Source of the DNA: Eublepharis macularius
Lineage: Eukaryota; Chordata; Lepidosauria; Squamata; Eublepharidae
Direction of reading: 5' to 3'
DNA length: 64,000 nt
NCBI RefSeq assembly: GCF_028583425.1
Contig: NC_072801.1
Span: 12,668,001 to 12,732,000 of the forward strand
In this document: positions 1-11,338 of the stretch, piece by piece
How positions within the stretch are numbered: position 1 is the first letter of the stretch
Layout: the number at the start of each line of letters is the position of its first letter
Notes under the pieces: generated by a model
Told to the model about the DNA's origin: nothing
Databases searched by the model: none
Seen by the model: the letters and a program-made list of their open reading frames with translations, nothing else
Translations under genes and position numbers: made by a program

Positions 1-389
1 TCTGCAAAGCGGGGATTGAGCTCTGACAATAGGGAACAGTGGGAGTAGAGAGCCCAAAAACTGGCTTCCAAATTCTTAATCACAGTTAAGAAGGAGCCTC
101 CTCTCAGCAATGAAATTTGCTTTTCTAATATGTCTTGAGCTCTTACAACTTAATTGGAATCCAGTGGGAAATTAAATCGGGATTGGAGGAGGATGCGATT
201 CTGTATTAAGCTTTTCTCCAGTAAACACTTGCCGTTAAGAATCTTCCACTGTTGGGGGAGAGGGTGGCCAACAAAAATAATCTTGTTTGGAATGACAAAT
301 GACTGAACGCATTGCCTTTGGAGGGCAAAGACCTAAGTCAAGATGGAAGCTGGCAATTTCACCTGGACTATGGGTTATGCTCTTTTTAG
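1..389 (+). other. SDK2: SDK2 intron, partial (left edge)
   Basis: This is non-coding sequence upstream of the first visible exon. It ends in the acceptor tract ctctttttag. I see no recognisable repeat or gene in it; short open frames on both strands here lack any family resemblance. Confidence 0.8.
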
Positions 390-492
390 ATCGCACTTTT
401 ATCGCCCGCTCTCCTGAGGACAGCACTGTTATCAAGGGAACCACAGCTATGTTGCACTGTGAGGCAGCGCATGACCCAAGGATTTCAATCAG
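390..492 (+). CDS. SDK2: SDK2 exon: first half of last Ig-like domain
   Basis: This 103-bp exon starts after the acceptor ctctttttag and ends at AG|gttggt. It enters in phase 1 and leaves in phase 2, encoding a segment that includes ARSPEDSTVIKGTTAMLHC and HDPRISI. The Cys in AMLHC is the B-strand cysteine of an I-set Ig fold; its disulphide partner is on the next exon. This matches the start of the sixth Ig domain of vertebrate Sidekick proteins. The donor GTTGGT has T at +3 and is weaker than the other donors of the gene. The longer open frame running through this position is not used beyond the donor. Confidence 0.88.
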
Positions 493-2605
493 GTTGGTGC
501 TCTGCTGCTGTTTGTGCCATTTGTTTGGACTTAATTCCACAAACCATCCCAAGCTGTTTGAGGGGAGCTCTTTCCATACCCCAGTTTTGGCTCTCGGACT
601 ACAAACAACTGCATCGTGAGATTGTAGGTTGCACCATAAATCACGTCAGTCCCATTCTCCCCCTCCTTTTTAACTTCAGTCTTATATATTATTTACAATG
701 AGCGACTGTTCCACTTCACGACTTCAGTACAACTTTCCATGATTTACTGTCAAGGTTAATACAATATCAATAAAGTGGACTTGTCAGAAGCTGCTTCTTA
801 ATGAGAATAAAACCCAACGAGATTTAATGGGGTTGTAGAAATGTTTGCACAGAGGGTCTTAAATTCCTGAAAGGATTACTTCCTTCCCCTCCTCCCCATA
901 CGCTGATTTCCCCCCCCATAATGTAATACCAAATTCAGGTATGGAGAATGGAAAATACCATCAGTCTTTAAGTGAGCCAGCTCTACAAGGGTGAGGAATT
1001 CCCTCTCTATTTTTTTGACAGGACAAAATTGTACATAAATGAAAGGTATCACAGATGAAAAGAGGGGGAAGCAGCTAAGGATGAAATAGCTTCCTTTTGA
1101 GACTGTAAAACAATGCTACTTGTACAGAAAAAGGAAAAAGGATTCTACATTTGTATAAAGGGAAGCAAAGAGTTGAAGTCTTTTCTCCCCCTTGTAACTG
1201 CTGGTAGGATTAGAAATTGTACTACAGACTGTGTGTAATGTGATTCTTTTCTGAGCAAGGGAGCTTAACATTCAAAAGCGTATGCACTGGAAATCATGCG
1301 AGAACTTAAGGTCCTAGTGGACTCAAATCTCGTGATTCTTTTCTATCAATCATATCATTGAAATCACCAACAGGAAAGTATTAATGTATGGATCATGAAT
1401 TTATAAATCAGGTATATTTAATGCTAAACATATTTAGTATTTTTATGGTGCATTTTAAGTGTATGAAGCTCTTCACCATCACTGTCTCTGTAATACTTGA
1501 GGCTATCCTGTACGGTGGGCCAGCATATATTTTGTGACAAGTTTGTCACCCCAGCAATTCTGGTACTTTTTGGCAGGGCTTAGACAGGAATGCCACCAAG
1601 GGGAGTGGAGAAGGGAGACCCCCCCCCCCAAATCACGTATCAGGCCCAACTCGCTGTCGGCGGAGCCTAGAGAGCGAATCCGCCCTGAGTGCGGCGCCTG
1701 CAGGGCCCAAACTCCCAGGCTCACACGATCCACCGGCCTCAGCCTCCCCGGCACCTGGGATTACTAGGATTATCAGACCACATATGTTTTTTTTCTTTTC
1801 TTAGGACCCTACATTTCTAGTTGTTGAGAGGTACAAGTTTAGAGCCAGCAAAGAACAATAAAAGTGGTTGTACTTCAGTTGTCATTCCAGGAGAACTCCA
1901 GGCCCCTGTCTGGAGGTTGGCAACCCTAGCTGCTCAGCCCTGAGGAGAGCTGACTTTCTTTCTACTTAGCTGTCCCTACACCTCAGTGGTCTAGCACTCA
2001 AGGATAATTGCCTGATAACACAGGCTGTTGAGGTGTTCAGGGCTACATGAATAGGAAAGAACTTATCTGGTCCCAAATTTTAGTGGTACAAAGAGAGTTG
2101 GTTTTACCTCCCCAGTGTTATGCTGCATGGGAGGCAAGCTCACTTCATACCCATGTATGCCGTTAAAGGTATTTGAATTGAATTGAATTGACTTCATACC
2201 CCTAAAGATAATCACAACCCTCCCCCAGTTTAGGAAAACCAAATGACCTTTGCCCTTTTGTTTTTCTGACACCTAGGGCCTGGAAACAGAAAACCCAGCC
2301 CAGCTCAGACTGGCAATTCTTTCTGCAAAACCGACCTTGTTAAAAATCAATGGGAAATTTGCCATTGATTTTGGAGAAGTAGAATTGCACCCTTTAGCTT
2401 GAGCAGAAGTACATTTTATTAGTTTTGCAGGTCTGTCAGGCATTTCCTGCATCCAAATGAGCTCTCGGAAGATTGTTAGTGAACATCACTCTTCTGCATA
2501 ATTATTTAGCTCTGTTTTTACCATATAATTTCAGCACTTGATATTTCATCATTTTTAACGAAATAGACAGCTGACTTTAACCGTCTGAAATACTGTGACA
2601 ATCAG
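493..2605 (+). other. SDK2: SDK2 intron (2.1 kb)
   Basis: This intron contains a 7SL-like minus-strand sequence at about 1590-1787 and a short squamate repeat fragment near 1890-1935 (aggttggcaaccctag type). A small (ATTGA)n-like run lies at about 2174-2190. The rest, 493-1500 and 1940-2600, shows nothing I recognise. Confidence 0.8.
1590..1787 (-). ncRNA. 7SL (SRP) RNA Alu-domain-like sequence, probably a pseudogene
   Basis: Read on the minus strand, about 1787 down to 1680 follows the 5' Alu domain of vertebrate 7SL RNA, including blocks like AATCCCAGGTGCCGGGGAGG, CTGAGGCCGGTGGATC and GAGCCTGGGAGTTTGGGC. The next stretch keeps weaker similarity to the 7SL turn (ATTCGC...GCCGACAGCG) and then degrades across a C/G run at 1621-1630. 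Functional vertebrate 7SL is strongly conserved, and this copy has many changes and no clear S domain, so it is more likely a pseudogene or a 7SL-derived SINE. It is less likely to be an active gene. The 5' end also lacks the GCCGGGCGCGG start. Confidence 0.6.
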
Positions 2606-2782
2606 GTATGTTTGGAAGAAGGACAACGTTGTCATAAATCCATCTAGCAGCTCCCGAATCGCTATCGAAACAGATGGGACACTCATCATTAGCCAAACGT
2701 GGTCCGGTGACATTGGAGACTATACGTGTGAAGTCACTTCCTTCGGAGGAAATGATTCCAGAGTGGCTCGACTGGAAGTGAT
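2606..2782 (+). CDS. SDK2: SDK2 exon: second half of last Ig-like domain
   Basis: This 177-bp exon lies between acceptor gacaatcag and donor gtgagt. It completes an Arg codon split across the intron and then reads YVWKKDNVVINPSSSSRI, the core Trp of the C strand, followed by the diagnostic WSGDIGDYTC with the F-strand cysteine, and a possible N-glycosylation site NDS near the end of the domain. The exon ends in phase 2 within the Ile codon that joins to the FN3 block. The upstream tract is only moderately pyrimidine-rich. A 63-residue frame starting at the Met in intron sequence upstream is not the true start. Confidence 0.95.
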
Positions 2783-3061
2783 GTGAGTATTCTAGGAGTG
2801 TGCAGCTTTGGGTGCAGTACAACTCATTAATGATATCTTCCTTTCATTGTCTCCCCACCATTTTGTATTTTGATTTTCTGTTTGTTTTAAGAAACATTTC
2901 TAGAGGACTGTAGTCTGGATTATATACACTGTCATGGGGGCCAGTGCTACAAAGACCATGATTCCCTTCTGTAACTGGGGAAGGAATTATACTATTATGT
3001 CATTTCACCATCAGACTTGATTCAACCCCTGCAGTCCCTGCCCCAGTGTAATTGCCTTCCC

Positions 3062-3269
3062 CAGGGCTTTTTTTCTGGGGAAAGAGATGGGGTCACTCTC
3101 ACCTGGGACAACTCCTGGGAGGAGGTGGTGTACGTCTCAATACATGGGCCCAAATGGCTGAAACAGCCTGGATCGGGGCCAAAATGGGCAAAATAGGCCA
3201 TTTTGGGCCCGGTATTTTAAGAGCTGCCGGAACACCGTTCCGGGGCATTCCTGCTCAAAAAAAGCCCTG
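3062..3269. mobile_element. hAT-type MITE, CAGGGC family, copy 1
   Basis: The element starts CAGGGCTTTTTTTC and ends AAAAAAAGCCCTG, with perfect 8-bp target duplications GCCTTCCC at 3054-3061 and 3270-3277. Terminal inverted repeats starting CAGGG and 8-bp duplications are characteristic of the hAT superfamily. The interior differs from the other copies in this window and contains an inverted segment (gccaaaatgggcaaaatagg / ccattttgggcc). It has no coding capacity. Confidence 0.85.
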
Positions 3270-3289
3270 GCCTTCCCTTTTGTTAAGAA

Positions 3290-3580
3290 TAGAGTTTGAT
3301 TTACTTTGATTAATATGAATTTGAAAGTGGCTTTTAATTGCTTTTAGAATCTGCTTCTGAGGACTGTTTTGTTAGAATCATTTTAGGCGGATAAATGTTC
3401 TGTGTTCTTTTTATAATCTGGCTGTTTTTTGTTTTGTTTTTTATGGCTGGGTTTTTATTGCTTATTGTAATGTTTCTGATGCTGTTTTTATGATTTTCCC
3501 ATGTTTTACTTCGTAAGCTGTCTTGAGAGCAGCTTTCTAGAGAGGCAGCAAATAGACGAATAAATAAACCTAACCTTTTA
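3290..3580 (+). repeat. LINE (CR1/L2-like) 3' tail
   Basis: The stretch is T-rich with repeated gtttttattg-type motifs, then the sequence cgtaagctgtcttgagagcag, and it ends aataaataaacc. Squamate CR1/L2 elements end in a similar form (gtaagccgccctgag...ataaataaa). No coding part remains, so the clade cannot be fixed from this tail alone. Confidence 0.5.
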
Positions 3581-4079
3581 TTTGTGGCAGAAGTGCAATG
3601 CAAGCAAGCCTGCTCCACTGGGCAAGAGAAGATGGTATTCTAATGCAGCCCTCTTTTAAACTTAATGCTGTATATTAATAGTTTTTGAAATTGCATCTGT
3701 TCGTGCTGGCTGGTCACATGTAATTTTTTCTCAGACAAGATGCCTGAGGCTCCTTCTTCCACTATATAACAAGTTCAATTCTAAGATTTGGTATCGTTCA
3801 TCTGGGGTTTTTGTTACAGTATCACCTCTGCAGTGCCAAGCCTAGATTGAATTCTCTTCTAAAGCCATCTATTCCCCCCCACCCCCGCTCTCTCCTTCAG
3901 TTCTCCTTCTGGCATCAATTCATACACTTGGTTGAAATCCAAGGCTGAAGAGGCACCCTGGAACCAACTGCCTCCTCCTCTACTTAGAATGTTTCCTTTA
4001 GGGTCTTTGTGCTGTCTTCATAGCTGGACAGGAATTTGAGAATAGACTGGCTAGTACTTCATAACTTTAATTTTGAAGC

Positions 4080-4440
4080 CAAGCAGCAAATGCGTATCCA
4101 GCCATCCAGCGAAGATCTGCCTCCCTGCTGGCAAAGATGAGGAGGATGGTGACTAGAAACAGGGTATTTTCAGTAGTAGCACCTCATCTATGGATTGCTC
4201 AAGTCCTTGAAGCTTGCCTGATGCCTACCATATTGTTTTGTAGGAGCCAGGGCAAATTCTTTTTACCCAGGCTTTTAATTGAGGAGTTTTTAAAGCTATG
4301 GTCTGTTCCTAGTACGAAGTCTCTTTTATGGATATATTTAGGCTGCTGAATGGTTCTTTTATGCTCTTTTTATACCTTTGGTTTGTTTCTACTGGCTTTT
4401 TAAAATACTTTTAATAATGATAATTTATGGCATTGATTTT
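4080..4440 (+). repeat. LINE (L2/CR1-like) 3' region
   Basis: The sequence resembles the end of a non-LTR retrotransposon: a degenerate coding end (ctggcaaagatgaggaggatgg, gtagcacctcatctatgg), then the hallmark tttacccaggcttttaattgag and a T-rich 3' UTR. Many squamate L2/CR1 copies carry the same order. No intact frame is present. Confidence 0.55.
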
Positions 4441-4469
4441 TGATTTGCGACCTATACATATTATAAATT

Positions 4470-4600
4470 CGCTCTCACTTTCACTCTCTCTTTCTCTCAC
4501 TCTCTTTCTCACACACACACAAATATTATACATATATCGGTGAGCTCTCATATGTATAGATATGTACATATCTATACTTAAAACCCTAACCCTAAATAAA
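4470..4600. repeat. CT-rich and CA-rich simple sequence with two telomere-like units
   Basis: The region holds a (CTCTTT)n-like pyrimidine tract, a short (CA) run and at about 4584-4596 the string ccctaaccctaa, two units of the vertebrate telomeric repeat. Two units are too few to call an interstitial telomere. Confidence 0.6.
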
Positions 4601-5926
4601 TGAATAATATTGCCCCTTTTGAAAGCATAATGAGAATTCTCCAGGCTCTTGGCTGTATCTGTTAGAAACGTTCCTTACCAACCAGAACAGTGATCACCAG
4701 CACAAGATCCACCAGTGCCTAATTCCTTCTTCCACAGAGCATCCCTTCCCAACCCTACTAACCAATATCCTTTTCACTGGAGAAGCCAGGAACCCTCCCC
4801 CTTAAACTGTGGCCCACCCACAATGGGCCCCAAACCCAGAACTGCCTGCCCTCCTCAGCTTCCTGGCAGTCTTCCTTCATCTCCCACAACTTGTTTCCTT
4901 TATAAAGGGCCATGGATCTTCCTTAATCTCCAACATGTAAATTCAGATGTCAGAAACCAGCTGGTGCCTGTTTTCCCCTAAGGTTCTTGCAAACTGCAGG
5001 AATACTAGAGAGGGGAAAAAAGACCAAATCTAAGCATAGTGCAAGCAATGCAAAAACGAAGCCAGTGCAAATTTCTCTATTATTAAGTGAGAGTTAATAA
5101 TAGTGATTCTCTTGGATGTATAGTAACAAAGCTCAAAATGACACCCTGTTAAAAACCCATCTTGTTGTGGATTCCATCTCCATATATTCTTCAAATTGCA
5201 TTGACTGCCTCTTGCCATTTGTACTCTCTTTATTTTGTATGCTTCGTCTCGGAGAGAACAATCGGAAAGAAGTCAGGCAGAAAGCAGATTATCTTTTCCT
5301 ACACAATGGAGAAGGTTTTTAGTAATTTCCAGCCTCTCTGGTGGGCTATTATCCAGGAAAGAAAAATTACTGCTGCATCCAAATTTACCTGCAATGGGAA
5401 ACAACACAAGCAAATAATAATAATAGAACTGGCTTCTCCCTTCGTCAAACGTCAAGCCATTTTAAAAGGTTGCATCCTAGATTTTTCCTGAGGTCATCTG
5501 CAGAGGCAATGTATCATGCAAGTCACATCTGAAATGTGTTGCCTTTACTAGAATAAGGCCAAATTTCTCTCATGTAAACCACTAAGAAGGCATAATCACG
5601 AAAACATCCCATCCCACTGAGACTCCATGTTTCCATCAACAGTGGGTGAAAATCTATTGTATGAAGGATAGCGTCCATTTTGAAACTCCAAGAAAATATC
5701 CTTCACTAGGCTGAGCCCCACGTCAAGGAATGAGACTCTGGGGCTGGAATCAGCAGTGCAGAGTACGGGTGTGCACTGTGCACCCAAACAAAGTGGGGGG
5801 GGGGCGGGATGATCTGGATCTAAGTTTCAGGGATACCAAAATTTGATATCTCTGAAATCCTGGTCAGATTCTGTAATCTGGTTAGAAAGTCTCAAATGTG
5901 TCTAGTCATTATTCCTCATGCAGAAA

Positions 5927-6327
5927 GACTTCTGGTTTCGGGTAATGGCGAGACCGACGTGATCCGGAGCTCCGGATCATCCGAGGTGCTGTTTTTTTTG
6001 GCTGGTGGGGCATACTGATCGGCCTCAGCCTCCTGATTTCAGCTAGAAATCAGGCTGGAATGCTTGAAGCCCGGAGAGTGAAGGGTCTCGGCGGGTTGGA
6101 GGCTCTGAATAAAGGGCTTTCCTCCCAAGCTTTAAGATCCTCCTCGGAGAAGGGCGGCTAAAATCTCTGCAGCAGCTTTTGGAGTCATTAAATTGGCATA
6201 GGCTCGTTGTTCCCCAAGCCTCGGGAATGGAATTGGACAGAATTGGACGTTTGAAGCAGCGAGTACAACCCAAGAAGTTTGTGTTAAGCTAAGATTACTA
6301 TCGCCCCCAACGGACTGTTTTACTGAG
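5927..6327 (+). mobile_element. L1 5'-UTR-like insertion flanked by 20-bp duplications
   Basis: The 401-bp segment begins gacttctggtttcgggtaat, like L1 5' UTRs of squamates (an inference from memory). It is flanked by direct repeats CATTATTCCTCATGCAGAAA (5907-5926) and the same with one change (6328-6347). Long duplications of this kind are typical of LINE-type target-primed insertion. There is no open frame of L1 type and no A-rich tail at the right edge, which is odd for such an event. Confidence 0.6.
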
Positions 6328-9069
6328 CATTATTCCTTATGCAGAAAACTATTTAGGGGGGTGGGTGTGTCATTTTTCAAGCAAACTGCAGGGAATCTGT
6401 TCCTTCCTGTCCGCTAAAGACCCCCCCCCCCCAAGTTTCAGGAATTTTTTTGGCTCTTGAACAAGCTGCCCTGAACCACTCTCCAATGTTTCCTGTGAGG
6501 GAAACATTTCCAAGGGTTTCCAGGCAGAGGAAAACCATAAGCAAAAGCAACCCCTGGCCAAAAGCCAGTCCCAGATGCAAGACTCATTCCCCTGCAAGCT
6601 GCATCAACAAAGTCCAACAGAACCAAAGTGAAGCAAGGGAACCAACGTGAAACCAGAGAATCTCAATGTCACACCAGAGAAGCCAAGTGTAAAAGTGCAG
6701 AATCCCAAACTGAAGCAAAGTGGGGGGTGGGGTTGAGGCTCACTGGAGTTGTGGAGTATTACAAGGCAGCTGACAGCCGCTTGAAGGGCTCTTTTACAGC
6801 TCAGGCAGAGGTAGAGGGGCAGGACGGGACGGGAATTTATTTTGCCAGCCCTGCACCACTCTCCTGCCACGGAATGGAGCTTGTCTCCATCTTGTGCCGC
6901 TGCTTTCCTGCCTATGCTGCTGTTCTCTCGCTCACTATTGCTCTACCTCTGCTGCAGCTGCCTACAACCAAATAATCTGGCCCAGCATAGCTCTGCTCCC
7001 TGGATCCGATCCAGGATTTTCCAATGTGATCTAGCATAGCCAGATTGTGCCAAATCAGCATTAGCTATTTAATCAGATCACAAATCCTAGATCACGCTCC
7101 TCTAGTGCAAAGAGCTCAGAATGTCATGTCTGAGCCCCATCCATGCCAATTTTAATTATCCTTTTGCGCTGAACCATTGTATCCTGCTGTAACTTGATAT
7201 CATTTTACCCATGTCATAACTATTTCTTTCACAGGCTTTCACAGGTGTTTATCTGATGGACTGTAACAGCTTCCAGCGTTTCTGACCTTGCACTCCCTCT
7301 CAGACTTTGCTATGTCTTGCTTCCTAGTGACTCAACTTGATATTACAAATATGTGAAACGTTCTCACACAAGAAACGCGGCAAAAGCTAGTTTATGATTG
7401 GGAGGAGGGAAAAGAGCAGACTTGAATGTTAAAAGAGAAGTCTCTCTCACATGATGTCATTCCTGTCAACTTTCACTCTTGCTGCTTAGATGCTTACTTA
7501 GTTTCTGAGTAGTCCTATGGACATATATATGGAACTGATCTGATTTCTGAATAAAAGCCATTTAACCAAGAGCCTGTGTCTTGCTGCAATGGTCCAGGGA
7601 TCTGTCTGCCATATCCTGTCATCCATAGCCTGACACAGATGCTGTTCCAGCCAAGGCTGAAGGTGGGCTGACAAGTATTCCTGAGAGGAAATGTGGGGAT
7701 ACTTGCCCCTTTCTCTGGAAGACACTTCCAGCTTTTAAAGACATCATGCCTAGTTGCAGTGGCAAGTTCTCCAGAAGGGCTGGGATGCTTCTTGGTCTTG
7801 TGTGACTCGAGTGGTTGGCTGGGGAGAGATCCCAGGGCCCAGTCTTTAGGGACATCAAATGGGGCACCTGGAGGCATCTGGGCAGCTTCCATTTGGGGTG
7901 ATGACAGGACCTCCACCTCTTCATCATCCAAATGTTTGGCTTCTGTTACAGGTGAGAAAAATCAGTGCTCTGGTCAATGATGGAACATTTATGATTTCCA
8001 GTACAATTTATACCATGTTAACTCAGAATCAAAGCCCACCAAGGTGTGTGGGACTGAGGTCCCCACCACATTGATAAGGATTCCAATGTAAGGACAAATG
8101 CGGGCCACATTATTTGCATTTCCACTGAACAACCAGAAAGGAGAGAGTTTACTGTTTGGAGCAGAGCAGTAGCAATAGGGAGAGGAGGGTGCTTTAACCC
8201 TTACTGTCCAAGTTTTCCCCCCATGATATTGCAATTGCTGCATCCTGGGGGAAGACGATGTTGAGGGGGAAAGTGTTGTATAAGGAAAAGGTGAAGCACT
8301 CACGCCTTTCCCACTGCAGACTATACTTTGCTGCTCCCATTTTGGAAGCCCTCAGACCTGCTACTGAATGTCCAATTCAGCCCAAAGTCACTGGGGTTTT
8401 GCTTGTTTATCCAGTTTTGCGCCTCGCATTCTTTTCCCCAGCTGCGCTGCTTACTGCAAGTCAAACTTCATGGCAGACTTGACTTAGCAAGTCTTTTGTG
8501 ACTGAGGCGAAAAGCTTTTTTAAAAAAAAATTGACAAGGAAGCTTGCTTAATCTCCCTTGCCTTCTTGGGTAATCCTCTCTTCAGTCACAGTCTCTCTAA
8601 TTACCTGCTGTTGGACTCTCTCTCATTTTCTCCTTTCCCTGAGAAATCTTTCCAAAAACATTTCTGGTTTATTTCCCTTAGCAAATAGCTTGCCTTTAAC
8701 TAATTTTGTAAGATACTCTGTGGGTGTTTGTGGAGTAAAATTTTGGCTCCAGCACTTAAACTGTTTCTTAAACATTTTTGTGTATTTTGGTCTTGTGTGT
8801 TTCACTGACTAGTATCTACCATTATTCCCCTGCCTTCCCAATTCCCTCTTGTTTGCATAGCAAGTTAAATGGAAGCTATGGCAGAATCCCAGGAGGCACC
8901 ACCTTAAGATCAAACACTGCCTAAAGGTGGCTATTTTAAGATATAGTCTGAACGAACACTGAGCTGAAATGTGTTTATGTTGCATGAACATGTTCATGTT
9001 TATGCCCCCTACATTTGATAATTTCTTTCACACCTCTTTTCAAAAGCATGCAAAAAAAAAAAAGGATAC

Positions 9070-9420
9070 CCTTGACCCATTTCAATCTGGCTACAGGCAT
9101 GGCTTTGGGATAGAGATAGCTCTGGTGGATGATCTCCATCTACAGCTAGATAAGGGAAATGCCTCTCTGTTCGTTCCCCCTAAATCTATTGTCCGCTTTT
9201 TATAAGTTCAATCACTTGCTGTTGAGGGAGAGTTTGAGATCAGATAGAGAAGATCCTCGGTGTAGCTCTGAATCCAGTTTGAGATTTTTTGTGATCCATT
9301 GTATGCAGGAGGAGATGGCAGGAGATGAGGAACTGCTATATGAAATCTGTGGCGGGGAGTTCCACAGGAGTCTGTGATCTCTCTGAAGTTATCCAATATA
9401 TGGGCTTCTCTGCACAGATT
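9070..9420 (+). pseudogene. LINE reverse transcriptase remnant (CR1/L2 group)
   Basis: At about 9072-9130 the frame reads DPFQSGYRHGFGIEIALVDD, matching the block of CR1/L2 reverse transcriptases usually read as DPFQSGFRPGxGTETALV. In another frame near 9355-9405, GVPQESVISL corresponds to the GVPQGSVLSP block. The intervening catalytic strand region is scrambled by indels, so this is a dead fragment. An A-run (9052-9063) lies just before it. Confidence 0.75.
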
Positions 9421-9805
9421 TTTTCCCCATCAGTTCTGCCCCGTACAGCTTCAGTTCATCCTCTGATTACTACACACATTTTTTTGCCTTTAGTGTTCAT
9501 TTCAGCCCTCCCCCCCACAAGTTTTTCTCTGTTCTTTTGAGATCACAGTCTTTTTATTAAAAAAGCTTGATTCTGAGCCACCTTAGTTCATTGTGCAAAA
9601 TGTTTCTTTTGGTTTTGTTTGTCCTGCCCACTCCCATCTACTGCCAAACCCACTTTCTGATGATTGGTTGTTTGTCATAGTCAAGCCACTCCTCTCTCCT
9701 TCCACCTCCCTCCCTCCTGGTTTTGTTTTCTATCTTTTTTTCATAGCAAGTTTCATAATGTTACAATGACCTAATGTTGCAATAATAGAGGCAGCAGGAT
9801 CTTTG

Positions 9806-9942
9806 AATCCCCAGCTTTCATTTAAAACAAAAAATAAGTCTCTAGCCCCTTCCGTTGTGGAGATATAAGTAAAAAGGTGTGTCTTCTCAATGGAAAGGGT
9901 TAGAGACTTGCTTTTTTAAAATGAAAACTGGGGGTTCAGAGC
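9806..9942. mobile_element. Fold-back MITE-like palindrome
   Basis: Two arms of about 45 bp are inverted copies: tgaatccccagctttcattt...agtctctagccccttcc on the left and ggaaagggttagagact...aaatgaaaactgggggttca on the right, with a short spacer. The arms differ by small changes. No clear target duplication was found, so the superfamily is not assigned. Confidence 0.55.
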
Positions 9943-10673
9943 ACCTGCTGCATTTATTATGATAATGTTATAAAAAAGGGGGAAGGGGTGCTGTGACACC
10001 AGCGATGATGTCACTGACGGCGAAGCACCTTGGCCTTGAAAATCCTGAGTATTTAGGACATGGGAGGAAGAAATCAACGGACTACACAACTGTTTAAATG
10101 CCGAGGGAGGGCAGATGTGTGGGGAAAACTGTACCCGAACCGATTCCAGTGCTTATGGATCAACTGCTAAGAAAATCAGGAGTAAGTTGACTGTACAGAA
10201 AAGCCCTATTTTAGAGTTTGGATATGAGTTGTCATCACTACGTGAGTGGCTCCCACCTTGATATATCATTAAACAAGCCATCGAAGGCTACTGTCTCTGC
10301 CCTAGGCTTGACTGCCATAGTCAAATATACAAGAGATAAACTAAATTATGACAAGATGTAAGTGATGCTTGTTGATCAGATATTGGCTTTGCAGGGGGGG
10401 GGCGGTCTTAGTTCCCACATTAGATGAGGTCCAACTATTTGACAGACACCATGAAGAGTTTGAACTCGTGAAGTTGGTTCAGTTAGGTGTCTGCAGTTGT
10501 TACCAAAAGTGCTGTTTACTAAATACAATTAGCCTGTAAGGTTTCTGCCTGTTTAGAGGCTGCCAATCTGGGCACCCTGATGCATGCAACAGTTCTATTG
10601 TATGTTGTGCCTTAGGTGCAGGATGACCTTATCGATATGATTTCTAAGGTTTCTCTTTGCTGTTTTAATAAGA

Positions 10674-11000
10674 TAGTTATTTATTAAAACATTTATATCC
10701 CACCTTCCCCCCAAGGCTCAAGTTGGCTTACCATCCATACTGAAAAACAGCAGATAAAACCCAAATTCTGTCTCTCACCTAGCTAAATAAGATTCCTGCT
10801 GCTTATACCCCATTAAAAGCTCTGAATAAATTGCCAGGCAATGAAGCTCTTTTAAAAGAGGCAAGCTGTGTTCCTGATGGCCCGCCCCCACCAAAAGGCA
10901 GGCTGCTGGATTATGATGACCCAGTTGCAAGTTCCAGGTTTTCATTAAGGGCAACCCAGTGTAGAGCCTGTTAGTGTGATCTAGCTACAAGGTTACAAAA
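10674..11000. repeat. Old LINE/SINE-tail type repeat
   Basis: The segment starts with ttatttattaaaacatttatatcccacc followed by ccttccccccaaggctcaagttggcttac, a block that recurs at the ends of many squamate LINEs and SINEs. The continuation to about 11000 looks like diverged repeat sequence, but I cannot name the family. Confidence 0.4.
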
Positions 11001-11250
11001 TTAGCAGTGTTGGGTAAGCTGAGTCTATGGAAAGAGAAGGCTGGGGAACCAGTTGCAGCTGGTAGAAAGGTACTCTCGCCACTCCACCAATCTGCTTTTC
11101 AGCCAGCACATTTGGATCCATGAGTACCCTCATGCTCTTAACCTGTTTTGCAACGCCATCCTTACTCCACCCACCACCAGTGGATCCAAACCTTCCTCAA
11201 AGCTGTCACCTCAGTCTTCTCTGGATTCAGATTCAGCTTGTTTTGCCTTA

Positions 11251-11338
11251 CAGTGCAATCCTGACCAGAGTTCCTCCAGTCTAAGCCCATTGATTTCAGT
11301 GGGCTTAGACTGGAGTAACTCTTCTTAGGATTGCACTG
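11251..11338. mobile_element. 88-bp MITE, CAGTGCAATCCT ends, TTA duplication
   Basis: The element runs CAGTGCAATCCT...AGGATTGCACTG as an almost complete hairpin. The inner stem pairs ccagtctaagcccattga with its inverse. It is flanked by TTA at 11248-11250 and 11339-11341. A 3-bp TTA duplication fits the PIF/Harbinger superfamily, which is an inference. It has no coding capacity. Confidence 0.7.

Noticed and set aside
4584..4596. Telomere-like ccctaaccctaa
   Set aside because: Only two units in a simple-sequence region, which is likely by chance.
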